Shown: in pieces, positions 1-9,260 of the stretch | Numbering within the stretch: position 1 is the first letter of the stretch | Layout of the letters: each line of letters starts with the position of its first letter | Source: Methylorubrum extorquens | GTDB lineage: Bacteria > Pseudomonadota > Alphaproteobacteria > Rhizobiales > Beijerinckiaceae | Reading direction: 5' to 3' | Length of the DNA stretch: 64,000 nucleotides | Assembly: GCF_024169925.1 (NCBI RefSeq) | Contig: NZ_JALJXF010000001.1 | Coordinates: forward strand, 1,184,001 to 1,248,000 | Program-made: the position numbers and the translations under genes | Notes under the pieces: generated by a model | The model's input: only the letters and a program-made list of their open reading frames with translations | Told to the model about the DNA's origin: nothing | The model's database searches: none

Positions 1-848
1 ACGTCGCCGCGGCTGGGAAACAGGAAGAGTCTGGCCGAGGCGTAGACCTCGGGCAACGCCTCCTGGCCCAGGAAGCCGTCGAAGCGAGCGGTGAGGCCGG
101 CCCCCGCGAAGCGCGCCTCCATCTCCCCCCGCAGCGGGCCGTCCCCCGCGACCCGGACCGACAGGCGTCGGCCGCGGGCACAGCAGCCGAGCACCACGTC
201 GGTGAAGAAGCGTGCACCCTTCACCTCCTCGTTCAGCATGCCGCAGAACAGGAGGTCGTAGGTCCGCTCGGTGTCGGGCGGGGGCGGGCCGGGCGGCGTC
301 CAGGCCGGAAAGAGCGGGCTCAGGACGAAGTTCCGGGCCGGCAAGCCGTAGCGGGCGAGCACGGCGCCGCTGCCCTGGCTCGGTCCGATCCCGGCGGCGG
401 CCCCCGAGACGATGGCGCGGCGCAGCCAGCGATGCGGGGCCGAGCGCGCGCCCGGATCGGTCTCGGGCACCCCGTCGGTGCGGATCAGCGTCGGGATGCG
501 CCGCAGGCGCGCGGCGCCCGCCGCGAACAGCATGGTCGGCGAGAAGTCGTTGAGCACCAAAGCCGCCGGCTGGAGAGCCGCGAGCCGCGTCACCACCGCC
601 GGGTTCACGTAGAGGTTGCGGATCGAGGAGCGGTGCCAGCGCAGGCCCGGCAGCACCGTGTGCCGGTAGAGCCGCGGCGGCGGCATCACCCATTGCCGGG
701 CGCTCTCGCGCGGGGTGCAGGACAGGACGTGCAGGGCCCGGCCGTCACGGCCAGCGAGCCGTTCCGCCAGACGCTCGTAGAGGACGTGCGTGTAGGGCGC
801 GAGCGCCCCGGTCACGACGACGATCGGGCGCATCGCACCGGCTGCCAT
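1..848 (-). CDS. GT4-family glycosyltransferase (3' part cut by window edge)
   Basis: Reading the minus strand from ATG at 848 (or the in-frame ATG at 833, giving MRPIVVVTGALAPYTH) yields an unbroken frame to the left edge. It begins with the glycine/proline-rich N-terminal strand of a GT-B glycosyltransferase. Near the edge it reads FDGFLGQEALPEVYASARLF, the typical second Rossmann domain segment of GT4 enzymes (EALPEVYASA and FLFPS). It probably adds a sugar to a lipid-linked polysaccharide on the cytoplasmic face. The neighbouring deacetylase, acyltransferase and flippase support a role in exopolysaccharide assembly. The C-terminal EX7E region lies outside the window, so donor and acceptor cannot be named. 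Confidence 0.8.
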   Translation of the reverse strand, partial: MAAGAMRPIVVVTGALAPYTHVLYERLAERLAGRDGRALHVLSCTPRESARQWVMPPPRLYRHTVLPGLRWHRSSIRNLYVNPAVVTRLAALQPAALVLNDFSPTMLFAAGAARLRRIPTLIRTDGVPETDPGARSAPHRWLRRAIVSGAAAGIGPSQGSGAVLARYGLPARNFVLSPLFPAWTPPGPPPPDTERTYDLLFCGMLNEEVKGARFFTDVVLGCCARGRRLSVRVAGDGPLRGEMEARFAGAGLTARFDGFLGQEALPEVYASARLFLFPSRGD

Positions 849-899
849 GGAGGGCGACCTCAGGTCAGGCGCCGCAGGCCCGGCGCCGGTCAGTTGGGA

Positions 900-965
900 T
901 AGAGCATCGTGCCGAAAGGTGATCACCGGCTTTCGGAAAAAGACGATGCGGACACAAGAGTCGAG
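900..965. repeat. Dispersed intergenic repeat, copy 1
   Basis: The sequence starts tagagcatcgtgccgaaagg, continues with ccggctttcggaaaaagacg, and ends with an A-rich tail. The inner halves CCGAAAGG and CTTTCGG can pair, and GCATCGT pairs with ACGATGC, making a stem-loop. The same element recurs near 9261, 15546 and 44518. It lies between the glycosyltransferase start and the deacetylase stop. Confidence 0.8.
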
Positions 966-978
966 AGCGGGAATCGTC

Positions 979-1809
979 TCAAGCAGTCTCCCGCGCCCGC
1001 CATCCCGTCCTGCGGCCGCCCATCAGCGCTTCGAAATCGGAGACCGGCCAATGCGGCTCGACCACGTGGCGGGGCATCGCCGGCAGATCCGCGGCACTCA
1101 GCGCCCGGCCGCGCCGCGTGGTGAAGAAAGTCCGGTAGCCGCTCTCCAGGGCCAGCGCCGGGTCATGTTCCGGATCGAAATCGTGGACGGCGACACCCCA
1201 GGGGCAGGCGAAATGGCGGATCTCCCGACCGGTGAGGGCCGCAAGGTCGCGACGGGAACGGGCGATCTCGTCGGCGACCCGCGCGCGGTCGAGCCGACTC
1301 AGGCGCTGGTGCGTGGCGGTGTGGGATCCGATGTCGAGACCGTCGGCGCACCAGGCCGCGATCTCGGCCCGGCTCATGTAGAGGCGCCCGCTCGGGGACA
1401 GGGACGGCGCCCGGTCGAGGCCGGGCGGCGCGTTCGGCGGCGCGTCGATCCAATCGCTGATCAGGAAGACGATGCCCGGAATGCCCAGGGCCCGCAGAAC
1501 GGGACGCGCCACCTCGAAGGTGTCGGCATAGCCGTCGTCGAAGGTGACGAGGAAGGCGCGGTCGCGGGCGGGCCAGCCCGCGGCGAGACGCTCGGCAGCC
1601 CCGTCGGCATCGATGAAATCGCCGTGCCGGCCGAGATGGCGCAGTTGCGCGGCGAAACGATCCTGCTCGGCTTCGGGCACCTGATGGTAGCATAGGGTGT
1701 AGAGACCGGGCTCTGCACAGGCCAGGGACTTGAACAGGGCGCTCCCGCGCAGGGCGAGTGCGCGCAGGGCCGGAGCGCGGCGCAACGTCGTCTTGACCCA
1801 GTGCTTCAT
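979..1809 (-). CDS. Polysaccharide deacetylase (NodB homology domain)
   Basis: This 276-residue protein starts at MKHWVKTTLRR, chosen because GGGAGG lies about 10 bases upstream; an earlier in-frame ATG is at 1836. It carries the NodB-type metal motif TFDDGYADTF (the adjacent Asp pair) and, further on, SHTATH, the two-histidine metal site of CE4 enzymes. Family members hydrolyse N- or O-acetyl groups from polysaccharides. A basic N-terminus without a clear cleavable signal suggests a membrane-peripheral or cytoplasmic location. It runs in the same direction as the GT4 gene and is separated from it by repeat copy 1. Its substrate is probably the exopolysaccharide made by this cluster (inference). 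Confidence 0.85.
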   Translation of the reverse strand: MKHWVKTTLRRAPALRALALRGSALFKSLACAEPGLYTLCYHQVPEAEQDRFAAQLRHLGRHGDFIDADGAAERLAAGWPARDRAFLVTFDDGYADTFEVARPVLRALGIPGIVFLISDWIDAPPNAPPGLDRAPSLSPSGRLYMSRAEIAAWCADGLDIGSHTATHQRLSRLDRARVADEIARSRRDLAALTGREIRHFACPWGVAVHDFDPEHDPALALESGYRTFFTTRRGRALSAADLPAMPRHVVEPHWPVSDFEALMGGRRTGWRARETA

Positions 1810-2013
1810 CCCGGCCTCACCCTCCCATGCAAGCACCTATCACAGCAATAACCTGATGGCATCTGAACAAATCATCCCGATCACCCGTGGTTAATCTCGC
1901 ATATTGGTTTCATTATTACTGACGGTGCGCTGGCTCGCCCCTTGCTGATCAGTGTCAGGCAGGCCATGGCCTGTCCCGCGCCGGAACGGCCGGCACGGAA
2001 AGGATGTTCGAAG

Positions 2014-3012
2014 GTGGGGCAACTGACGGTCGTCGATGTTACGGACGATCCCGATTGGGACGCGGCGGTTTGGCATCAGCCGGGCGCCAACCTCTACGCG
2101 TCGCGTCGCTGGGGCGAGTACAAGCGCTGCATCGGCTGGGACGTGCGCCGGCTCGCCATCCGCGCCGGCGACGGACAGGCGCTCGCCTATGCCCAGGTTC
2201 AACGCCGTCGCCGCTGGCTCGGCCACATCGTGCTGGCGCAGGGCTGCCCGGTCCTGACACGTCTCGGAGAGAAGCGGGCGGAGGCGGTGTTCCGCGCCTT
2301 CCTCGGCCATCTCGAACTCGGCCGCCTCGATCTGCTCGGCGTGAACTACCAGCAGTTCCAGACGCCGGCGGCGGTGCTGGCCCTGCTCGGCCACGGCTTC
2401 GCACCGGTCGTCACCACCCGGACGCACACGCTGGAACTCGACCTGACCGAGGCGATGGAGGGGATCCGCTCCGCCATGGAGGGCCGCTGGCGCGACGTGC
2501 TCAAGACCGCCGAGCGAAACCCGGATCTCACGACCACATTCCCGACCGGTCCGGCCGAGCGGCTGGCCGCCTTCGAGACCTTCGGCCGCCTCTACGATGC
2601 CCTGAAACGGCGCAAAGGCTTCCGCAACAGCCTCGACACGGCAGCCTTCCGCGATCTGGCCGCGAACGACCCGAACCTCCTGTTCCTCGAGATGCGCGAG
2701 CGCGACGAACCCGTTCTGGTGCGGATCATCCACCGGGCGGCCAACCGCTGGACCGACTTCTACGTCGCCTCGAACGAGCGGGCCAAGGCGACCGGTGCCG
2801 GCCGCCTCGCCCTCTGGCGCCTGATCGAGCGGGCCAAGCGCGAGGGGGCCTCGGTGCTCGATCTCGGCGGCATCGACCCCGCCGGCAACCCGGGCGTCAC
2901 CGAATTCAAGCGCGGCGCCAGCCGCAACGTCGTGGCGTCCAACCCGCTCTGGCTGTTCAGCCGGAGCCGGGCGATGCGCCGCGCCGCGACGGCCATCCTG
3001 GCCACGCGCTGA
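2014..3012 (+). CDS. FemAB/GNAT-like acyl or aminoacyl transferase
   Basis: The 332-residue product is called from GTG at 2014, preceded by GGAAAGGA; an upstream in-frame ATG at 1942 has no obvious ribosome site. It has the FemAB/peptidoglycan-bridge GNAT layout. The N-terminal half includes LYASRRWGEYKRC, and the second acetyltransferase half ends in the glycine-containing VLDLGGIDPAGNPGVTEFK, typical of the FemAB C-terminal lobe (lDfGGi...n.gi..FK). Family members acylate glycans or attach amino acids using CoA or tRNA donors. It lies 14 bases before the flippase gene on the same strand and divergent from the deacetylase. A role in decorating the exported polysaccharide is inferred. Confidence 0.75.
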   Translation: MGQLTVVDVTDDPDWDAAVWHQPGANLYASRRWGEYKRCIGWDVRRLAIRAGDGQALAYAQVQRRRRWLGHIVLAQGCPVLTRLGEKRAEAVFRAFLGHLELGRLDLLGVNYQQFQTPAAVLALLGHGFAPVVTTRTHTLELDLTEAMEGIRSAMEGRWRDVLKTAERNPDLTTTFPTGPAERLAAFETFGRLYDALKRRKGFRNSLDTAAFRDLAANDPNLLFLEMRERDEPVLVRIIHRAANRWTDFYVASNERAKATGAGRLALWRLIERAKREGASVLDLGGIDPAGNPGVTEFKRGASRNVVASNPLWLFSRSRAMRRAATAILATR

Positions 3013-3026
3013 GCAGGAAATCCGCG

Positions 3027-4379
3027 ATGCCCGAAGCCCACACCGCGCCCTCCCTGCCGGCAGGCCTGCTCCGGCGCGCCGCCGGCCTCGTCCGGCGCCC
3101 GCCGGCCGCGCTCACCGCCCTGGCCGACCAAGGCGTCGTCAGCGGCTTCGGCTTCGTCAGCGGCATCGTCGCCGCCCGCCTGCTCGGCATCGCCGAGTTC
3201 GGGCATTTCGCGATGATCCTGATCGTGCTCACCTTCGCGCAGGCCCTGCACAACGCCGTCATCACCGCGCCGATGATGACGCTGGTCGGCGCCCGCAGCG
3301 GCGTCTCGACGGCCTATGCCGCGACCATCCTCGCGGGCGCCTTCCTGCTCTGCGGGCCTGGTGCCGTCTTCGTGGTCATCGCCCTCCTCATCGCCGGGAT
3401 GTCGGGCGAGACGCTTCTGGCGGCCTGCGCCCTGATGCTGGCGCAGAACCTCCAGTTCACCCTGCGCCGCCTCCTGTTTGCGGAAGGTCGGGGCGTGCAG
3501 GCGCTGCTCATGGATTTCGCCCGGGCCGCGAGCTTTCCCTTCGTCGCCGTGCTGATCTGGCTGGAGCACGACGTCATCGGCGGCAACGGCTTTGTCTGGC
3601 TGCTTGCCGCGACCTCGTTCGCGACCTGCCTGCCCTTCGTCGTCGCGTTCGGCCGGCCGATCCTGCGCCGGCCCGGCTGCGTGCAGACCGGTGCGGTCAT
3701 CCGGCGCCACATCCCGCTCGCGCGCTGGCTCCTGCCGATCGTCTTCGTCACCTTCGTCCAGGAGCAGCTCGTCTGGCTGGTCGCGGGCTCGACCCTCGGC
3801 CTCGACGCGCTCGGCGGCCTCAGGGCGGCACAGTACCTCGTCGGGACCGTGCTACTCCTGCTCTCCGCCACGGAGAACGTCCTGCCGGTGGCCGCCGCGC
3901 GCGCCCATTCCGAAGGCGGGGAGGCGGCCCTGCGCGGCTACCTGCTGCGCACGGGCGTGAAGCTCGGAGTGCCGATCGTCACGATCCTCGCGGTCCTCGC
4001 CATTCCCGGCGAGATGTGGCTGCGCCTGATCTTCGGAACGGAGTACGCGGCTTACGCCAACTGTCTGCGCATCCTCTCGGTCAGCGTCGTGATCGTGCTG
4101 GCCCGCGACCTCACCTCGAACTACTTCCGCGCCAAGCAGAACACGCGGGTTCTGTTCGAGTCGCTGTGCGTGAGCATGGTCGTGTCGCTCGCCGTAGTGG
4201 TCCCGCTGATGCAGGCTGGCGGCGTCAGCGGCGCCGCGGCGGCGGTGGGGGCGGGGCACCTCGCCTCCCTCATCTACCTCGTGCTGGCCGCCCGGCGGCA
4301 ATCGCGCCCGGCCTCGGCGTGGCCGATCCTGGGCCGGTGGCGGCGCTCGGTCGGGCCGGCCAAGTCGGCACAGACCTGA
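3027..4379 (+). CDS. Polysaccharide flippase-like membrane protein (PST/Wzx type)
   Basis: ATG at 3027 follows gagcaggaaa and gives 450 residues. The open frame continues far upstream, but that portion overlaps the FemAB-like gene and is not coding. The protein has repeated hydrophobic stretches, about 12 predicted membrane segments. It contains FGFVSGIVAARLLGIAEFGHFA near the N-terminus, the signature stretch of polysaccharide biosynthesis/oligosaccharide flippase proteins. It most likely moves lipid-linked repeat units across the inner membrane. It follows the acyltransferase gene closely and probably shares its transcript. Substrate is unknown. Confidence 0.85.
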   Translation: MPEAHTAPSLPAGLLRRAAGLVRRPPAALTALADQGVVSGFGFVSGIVAARLLGIAEFGHFAMILIVLTFAQALHNAVITAPMMTLVGARSGVSTAYAATILAGAFLLCGPGAVFVVIALLIAGMSGETLLAACALMLAQNLQFTLRRLLFAEGRGVQALLMDFARAASFPFVAVLIWLEHDVIGGNGFVWLLAATSFATCLPFVVAFGRPILRRPGCVQTGAVIRRHIPLARWLLPIVFVTFVQEQLVWLVAGSTLGLDALGGLRAAQYLVGTVLLLLSATENVLPVAAARAHSEGGEAALRGYLLRTGVKLGVPIVTILAVLAIPGEMWLRLIFGTEYAAYANCLRILSVSVVIVLARDLTSNYFRAKQNTRVLFESLCVSMVVSLAVVVPLMQAGGVSGAAAAVGAGHLASLIYLVLAARRQSRPASAWPILGRWRRSVGPAKSAQT

Positions 4380-4559
4380 GCACCGGCGGGGATCGGGGTG
4401 AAATGCAGCCGGCTTGACTGGGCGGGAGACCGTTGCGGGTGGGAAGCGGGCCTTGGCCTTGCTTCCAGAAGCGGACGTTCCGCCTCCGACCCAACCACGC
4501 CATAGAGGGCAAGCGCCACTCTGCTCGTAAGCAGACATCGGCCGCTGTCACCGATGTGA

Positions 4560-5453
4560 TCATGCCGTCAGGGGCTCGCCCGCAAAAAAGTCGACCATGA
4601 GGTCGATCAACGCCCGGAGCCGCCGGCTCGGTAGGCGACCGGAGGCGTGCACGATCCAGACCTCCTCCGGGTCGCCGTGCCGTTCCCCCAGGACGACGAG
4701 GCGCCCCTCCGCGAGATCGCCGGCAGCTATCGTCTGGGGCAGGAAGGCCGCCCCGGCACCGGCCAGCACCGCGTCGCGGATCGCGAGGGGTGACGACAGG
4801 CTCAGGCGTGGGGTCGCCGGCACCCGCACCGGACCGCGCTTCCCGGCGAGCACCCAGCTACCGTCGTCGCCCCAACCACGGCGCACGACCGCCGGCCATG
4901 TCAACGATTGCGGTGCCGCGCCCGCGCATCCGAGGCGCTCGATCAGGGACGGTGCCGCGACTAGTAGGAGTCGATTGCGCCCGAGCCGGCGTCCGCTCAG
5001 CAGGCTGTCGGGTGGCGGGTTGACCCGCACGGCCGCATCGAAGCCTTCCCGGAGGAGGTCGACTTTGCGGTCGTCGACGACGGCTTCCAGCAGCACCTCA
5101 GGGTGCTGGGCGGCGAACTGGGCCGCGATCCGCCCCAGGACCGTATAGCCGAGCAGTACCGGCACGCTGATTCTCAGGCCGCCCCGCAGAGGGGCGTCGC
5201 CCGGGCTGAGTTGATCCTCCAGATCCGCAAGACCGGTGACGAGGCCCGCGGCCCGCTCCCGGAGTTCGTCACCCTCGGGAGTGAGGCGGAGGCGTCGCGA
5301 GTTGCGCTCCATCAGCCTGACGCCGAGCGATTGCTCCAGGGCAATGATCCGGCGCGACAAGGTCGACTTGGGCAGGCCGAGGACGCGCCCCGCCTCGGCG
5401 AAGCTGCCGTGCTCCGCCACGACCAGGAAGTCCCGTACCGCGTTCAGGTCCAT
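4560..5453 (-). CDS. LysR-family transcriptional regulator
   Basis: This is a 297-residue protein from MDLNAVRDFLVVAEHGSF. An N-terminal winged helix (residues 1-60, with STLSRRIIALEQSLGVRLMERN) is followed by a periplasmic-binding-protein-like effector domain, as in LysR regulators of about 300 residues. It is divergent from the pirin gene at 5600, with 146 bases between them, the usual arrangement for a LysR protein controlling its neighbour. It probably senses an electrophile, a quinone or an aromatic compound, given the pirin/NmrA/GST context (inference). Confidence 0.9.
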   Translation of the reverse strand: MDLNAVRDFLVVAEHGSFAEAGRVLGLPKSTLSRRIIALEQSLGVRLMERNSRRLRLTPEGDELRERAAGLVTGLADLEDQLSPGDAPLRGGLRISVPVLLGYTVLGRIAAQFAAQHPEVLLEAVVDDRKVDLLREGFDAAVRVNPPPDSLLSGRRLGRNRLLLVAAPSLIERLGCAGAAPQSLTWPAVVRRGWGDDGSWVLAGKRGPVRVPATPRLSLSSPLAIRDAVLAGAGAAFLPQTIAAGDLAEGRLVVLGERHGDPEEVWIVHASGRLPSRRLRALIDLMVDFFAGEPLTA

Positions 5454-5599
5454 CGTCGTTGCATAATCGGGACGCACCGTCCCTGTCGACCCCGCTTCAC
5501 GACGCGTCCGAAGGGCTTACATCGTCCCATATACAAGACGCCGAACGCGAGGGCCGGATGCCCGGCGATGCGGCCCGCGCCAACCGAGGACGCCACCCC

Positions 5600-6325
5600 A
5601 TGCAGATCCTTCGCGCCTACCAGAGCCAGACGCACGGGAAGGACGACTTCCAGGTCCGTCGCGTGCGCCCCGGTGCCATCGGCGGTCCCGAGGCCGACCC
5701 CGCCCTCGGTCCCCTGGCCGCCATCGACCACGCGAAGCTCAAGCCCGGCAAGGTCGTGAAGATGCACGAGCACCAGAACGACGAGATCCTGAGCTACATG
5801 TGGCGCGGGATCATGGTGCACGAGGACAGCACCGGGCAGCGCATTCCCATCTCGGCCAGCAAGCTGATGATGATGAATGCCGGCGAGAGCTTCTGGCACG
5901 AGGAGAGCGTGCCGGACGAGCCGGTCGAGATGCTCCAGATCTTCGTGCGGCCACGTGAGGCCGACCTGCCCGCGATGGTCGCGTTCCACGACCGTCCCGA
6001 CGGCGCATCCGAGGGCCAGTGGGGGTGGGTCGCCGGTCCCGAGGAGAGCGGCGCCCCCCTGATCATCCGCAACGAGGTCCGCCTCTACGACGTGCACCTG
6101 CACGACGGCCAAGAGGTTGAGGTACCGGCCGTCGAGGGGATGACGCCGTTCCTTTACGTCATCGACGGCGTCGTCGAGATCGGCGGCGAACGCCTCGGCA
6201 GCGGTGACGCCGTCAGCGACCGGGCGCTGCCCACGGTGCGGGCCGCCTCCGACGCCTCGTTGGCGCTGTTCCTCGTCGACACGACCGCCACCGGCTCGAA
6301 GGCCGGGACAATCAGCGGCCACTGA
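5600..6325 (+). CDS. Pirin-family bicupin protein
   Basis: The product of 241 residues starts MQILRAYQSQTHGK, with gagga 12 bases upstream. The N-terminal cupin carries KMHEHQNDEILSYMWRG, with pirin metal ligands H-x-H and E, and a later FWHEES supplies another histidine. Pirins bind Fe(II); some have quercetin 2,3-dioxygenase activity and others act as redox sensors. It is divergent from the LysR gene and 38 bases ahead of the NmrA-like reductase, suggesting an operon under LysR control. The actual activity cannot be told from sequence. Confidence 0.85.
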   Translation: MQILRAYQSQTHGKDDFQVRRVRPGAIGGPEADPALGPLAAIDHAKLKPGKVVKMHEHQNDEILSYMWRGIMVHEDSTGQRIPISASKLMMMNAGESFWHEESVPDEPVEMLQIFVRPREADLPAMVAFHDRPDGASEGQWGWVAGPEESGAPLIIRNEVRLYDVHLHDGQEVEVPAVEGMTPFLYVIDGVVEIGGERLGSGDAVSDRALPTVRAASDASLALFLVDTTATGSKAGTISGH

Positions 6326-6363
6326 GCCGCTCCCCATTCAATCCCTTCAAGACGGAGACGACC

Positions 6364-7230
6364 ATGACCATTCTCGTGACAGGTGCGACCGGGACCATCG
6401 GTTCGCAGGTTGTGCAGCGCCTCGCCGATCAGGGGGCGTCCGTCCGTGCCCTCGTGCGCGACAAGGGCAAGTACCAAGGACCGGCAGGCGTCGAGCCCGT
6501 GCAGGGCAACATGTCCGACGTTGCCTCCACCCGGGAGGCGCTCAAGGGCATCGACACGCTGTTCCTGCTCAACGCCGTTGCGGCCGACGAAATGACCCAG
6601 GCGCTCCTGACACTCGACCTGGCTCGCGAGGCCGGGATCAAGCGGTTCGTCTACTTCTCGGTGCTCAACAGCGCCCTGTTCGACGACGTGCCGCACTTCG
6701 CCGGCAAGAACCTCGCCGAGCGGGTCATCGACACGCAGGGGTTCCCAGCCACCGTCCTGCGGCCGGCGTACTTCATGCAGAACGACCTGATGTTCAAGGA
6801 CGCCCTGAAGGCCGGCGTCTACCCGCAGCCCATCGGCGACGTGGGGCTCGCCATGGTCGATGCCCGGGACATCGCCGATGCAGCCGCAGCCGAGCTGCTG
6901 CGCCGCGAGCGTGCCCCCCATCCGCTCCCCCGGACGACCATCGAGGTGGTCGGCCCCGACACCCTGACGGGAGCCGACATCGCGGCGATCTGGTCCTCGG
7001 TCCTCGGCCGCGACGTGAATTACGGCGGCGATGACCTCGCGGCCTTCGAGGAGCAGGCCGGTAAGATGATGCCTGGCTGGCAGGCGCGCGACCTCAGGAC
7101 GATGCTGCGGGCGTTCCATCGCTACGGCATGGTCCCCGGTCAGGACGCCCGCGCGACGCTCGAAGCCCTGATCGGCCATCCCCTGCGCAGCTACCGCGCC
7201 TTCGCCGAGGAGACGGCATCCGGCTGGTAG
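6364..7230 (+). CDS. NAD(P)-binding NmrA-like atypical SDR
   Basis: The 288-residue protein opens with TILVTGATGTIGSQVVQRLA, the GxxGxxG dinucleotide motif of atypical short-chain dehydrogenases. It continues with features of NmrA/quinone oxidoreductase 2-like proteins (FVYFSVLNSALFDDVPHF, then VLRPAYFMQN). Such proteins bind NAD(P)H and either reduce quinones or act as redox sensors. It is co-directional with the pirin gene and immediately followed by a GST fragment, which points to an electrophile or quinone detoxification cassette (inference). Confidence 0.85.
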   Translation: MTILVTGATGTIGSQVVQRLADQGASVRALVRDKGKYQGPAGVEPVQGNMSDVASTREALKGIDTLFLLNAVAADEMTQALLTLDLAREAGIKRFVYFSVLNSALFDDVPHFAGKNLAERVIDTQGFPATVLRPAYFMQNDLMFKDALKAGVYPQPIGDVGLAMVDARDIADAAAAELLRRERAPHPLPRTTIEVVGPDTLTGADIAAIWSSVLGRDVNYGGDDLAAFEEQAGKMMPGWQARDLRTMLRAFHRYGMVPGQDARATLEALIGHPLRSYRAFAEETASGW

Positions 7231-7278
7231 GCAGTCCGCCCGATCCGAGGTCCCGGGCGAACGCCGGTCCGGGACGCC

Positions 7279-7416
7279 TTAACGCTCGCGGCGACGACCT
7301 TTTTGAAGGAGCCTCTGCACGACACGCTCGGCGCGATCCCGAATTTGCACGCCTGGATAGCGCGGATCGGCGAACGCCCGGCGGTCAAGCGCGGCATGGA
7401 GGTGCCGAAAACCTGA
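7279..7416 (+). pseudogene. C-terminal remnant of a glutathione S-transferase gene
   Basis: The frame ending at TGA 7414-7416 encodes about 45 residues including FLKEPLHDTLGAIPNLHAWI and ERPAVKRGMEVPK. This is the C-terminal helix region of a bacterial glutathione S-transferase (NL..W..ri..RPav.rg). Nothing upstream in this frame encodes the thioredoxin-fold N-terminus, and the preceding bases belong to the NmrA gene end and spacer. I read it as a 5'-deleted GST left behind the pirin/NmrA operon. The remaining bases to about 7580 hold no gene I can support. Confidence 0.7.
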
Positions 7417-7582
7417 GTGGCTCCCGTTCCGGAATGAATGTCGGCTTTTTGAGACGGTCGTTCAAAAGCAGCCCCTCGCAAACTTAAGATGGTAAAGCCG
7501 CGACCGCTGAGCATCGTCTGCCTCCGACAGCCTGACATCATTCAAGTCGATGCTGTCTTGGCACCCGGCCGTCGCCGTGCCG

Positions 7583-8608
7583 TCACGGGCACGCGTAGCG
7601 GAAGCGCCCACTGGAAGTCGGCAGTTGGGTCAACCGGTCGAGACCGCGCTCCATGTCGTGGACGCCCGCCTGCCAGCGGTCGCGGATCGAGGAGGGGGAG
7701 AAGTCGAAGCTCTTCGAGGCGAGCTGGTCCGCGCCGGCCTGATGGACGATGTGCAAGAGCGTTGCGGAGGGGCCGTCCGGATTCAGCCGCTCGCGCAGAG
7801 CATAGGTGCGCGCCAATCCCGATACCGCGCGCCGGGCGGCGCTGGCGAAGATGAGATCGTTGGCCCGCTCCAGCACCGCGTCGAGCGAGCGCGGCCGGTC
7901 GGCCCGCAGCGAGAACAGGTCGAGGGCGATGCAGAGCAGATCGCGGGTCGGCTCGGGCTCGAACAGCGGATCGAGGGGCAGGTTGTTGGTGTAGCCGGCA
8001 TCGCACAGCATGCGGCCGTCGATCTCGACCGGGGGAAAAGCCGGCAGCAGGGCCGCGCTGGCCAGAATGTGCTCGGGCCGGATCGCCTGATGGGTGTTGT
8101 CGAAGAAGACCTCCTCGCCGGTCGCCACGTCGATGCAGGCGATGGTGAGCCGGATTTCGGCCCGGTTCAGGCGTTCGAAATCGACCAGACGCTCGAGCGT
8201 GGCGCGCAGGGGCCTGTGGTCGAACAGGGCGACGTCGTTGGGCACCCAGGGCAGGGCCGACCACAGGCCGGGATAGCGGTGCGTGAAGATGCTGGGCCGC
8301 CCCCAGGCCAGCGTCAGGAGCGAGTGGAGCGCATTGTAGTACTGGCGCGGCTTGAGAAAATCGGTTCCGGAAAGGCCGGTCTGCAGGGTCGCCTCGTTCC
8401 AGAATTGGTGGAGCCGCTCGATCCGGTCCTCCGGTGCGTTGCCGGCGATGATCGCCCCGGTGATCGCCCCCATCGAGGCGCCCACCAATCGGTCCGGCCG
8501 GATGCCGCGGGCCTGCAGAACCTCGAAGGCACCCGCATGGTAGGCACCGAGCGCATTGCCGCCGCCGAACACGATGGCGGTGTCGCGCGGTTGGGAGACT
8601 GTCTGCAT
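7583..8608 (-). CDS. Patatin-like phospholipase
   Basis: This 341-residue protein is taken from MQTVSQPRDTAIVFGGGNAL; the frame extends upstream but without family sequence. It has the glycine-rich oxyanion hole GGGNALGAYHAG, the nucleophile elbow GASMG, and the catalytic aspartate in DAGYTNNLP (the D-G/A-G dyad partner). This is the Ser-Asp dyad of patatin acyl hydrolases. It is expected to hydrolyse phospholipids or other acyl esters. No signal peptide is evident. It is an isolated gene on the minus strand; physiological substrate unknown. Confidence 0.85.
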   Translation of the reverse strand: MQTVSQPRDTAIVFGGGNALGAYHAGAFEVLQARGIRPDRLVGASMGAITGAIIAGNAPEDRIERLHQFWNEATLQTGLSGTDFLKPRQYYNALHSLLTLAWGRPSIFTHRYPGLWSALPWVPNDVALFDHRPLRATLERLVDFERLNRAEIRLTIACIDVATGEEVFFDNTHQAIRPEHILASAALLPAFPPVEIDGRMLCDAGYTNNLPLDPLFEPEPTRDLLCIALDLFSLRADRPRSLDAVLERANDLIFASAARRAVSGLARTYALRERLNPDGPSATLLHIVHQAGADQLASKSFDFSPSSIRDRWQAGVHDMERGLDRLTQLPTSSGRFRYACP

Positions 8609-8941
8609 CGAGGAAACGGACCTTTTCTGCGCGGTGGCCCGAGCCAGACCGCGCCCGTTCGCAGGATCATCGTGGCCCCTCGCGCTCGAGCTAACCCGGC
8701 GGCCGGCCTTCCTGTTCTCGATCCATCGACCGGGGGGGGTGCTGCGGTCCGCGAGGGATGGCGGGGATCGAGCCTTGCTCGCACAGGCATGCCGGTTCGC
8801 CACCGCGGCCTGAGTGCCGCGAAGTGGTCCCGAAAAGGAAGCACGCGTGCTGCAGAGCGTCGGTCGAGGCCGCCGCTTCGCGTTGGCACCTCGGGGTCAG
8901 GGGGCGGGCCGCAAACGATGAGGGATCGCCCCGGCGAGCGA
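8609..8941. other. 333-base spacer, no gene recognised
   Basis: The stretch lies between the patatin start and the DUF4287 stop, both minus strand. Frames that cross it look like antisense or random composition, and I find no tRNA-like fold or clear promoter. It contains a run of eight or nine G residues near 8732-8740. Confidence 0.5.
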
Positions 8942-9154
8942 TCAGCTCCGTTCCGCCGCGAGGACGTGCGCCACGATCGCGTTGGCGTGCCCGTGCCCCA
9001 TGCCGTGGTCCGTCTTCAACATCGCGACCAAGTCCATGTGCTTGGCCGGAAGCCTCTTGCGCACGATCTCCTGCCACGCGCCGATGGGACGCCCATACGT
9101 CTTCTCGATGGACGGAAAGTATGAGGCCGGTCCCTTGATCGGTTCAGCGGACAT
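8942..9154 (-). CDS. Small DUF4287-type protein
   Basis: The 70-residue product starts MSAEPIKGPASYFPSIEKTY. It has the DUF4287 pattern SIEKTYGRPIGAWQ, then LKTDHGMGHGHANAIV. These short proteins, often fused to or next to DUF5655 proteins, are common in actinobacteria and alphaproteobacteria; their biochemical function is not established. The G-H-G-H-A-N segment is a conserved feature. It stands alone between the patatin gene and the repeat preceding the dnaE2 terminator. Confidence 0.75.
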   Translation of the reverse strand: MSAEPIKGPASYFPSIEKTYGRPIGAWQEIVRKRLPAKHMDLVAMLKTDHGMGHGHANAIVAHVLAAERS

Positions 9155-9260
9155 GTCGAGACAGGCTCCGGGCGAGGCGGGCTGAGGGCATCCGTCACGG
9201 ACGGCCCGTGCCGCGGAGCCATCTACGGGGCGAGACGGGTCGCGCGTCAACGCCCCGCGT

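Noticed and set aside
2004..3026. Very long flippase frame starting at 2004
   Set aside because: It overlaps the acyltransferase gene in another frame and has Arg/Pro-rich composition. The flippase starts at 3027.
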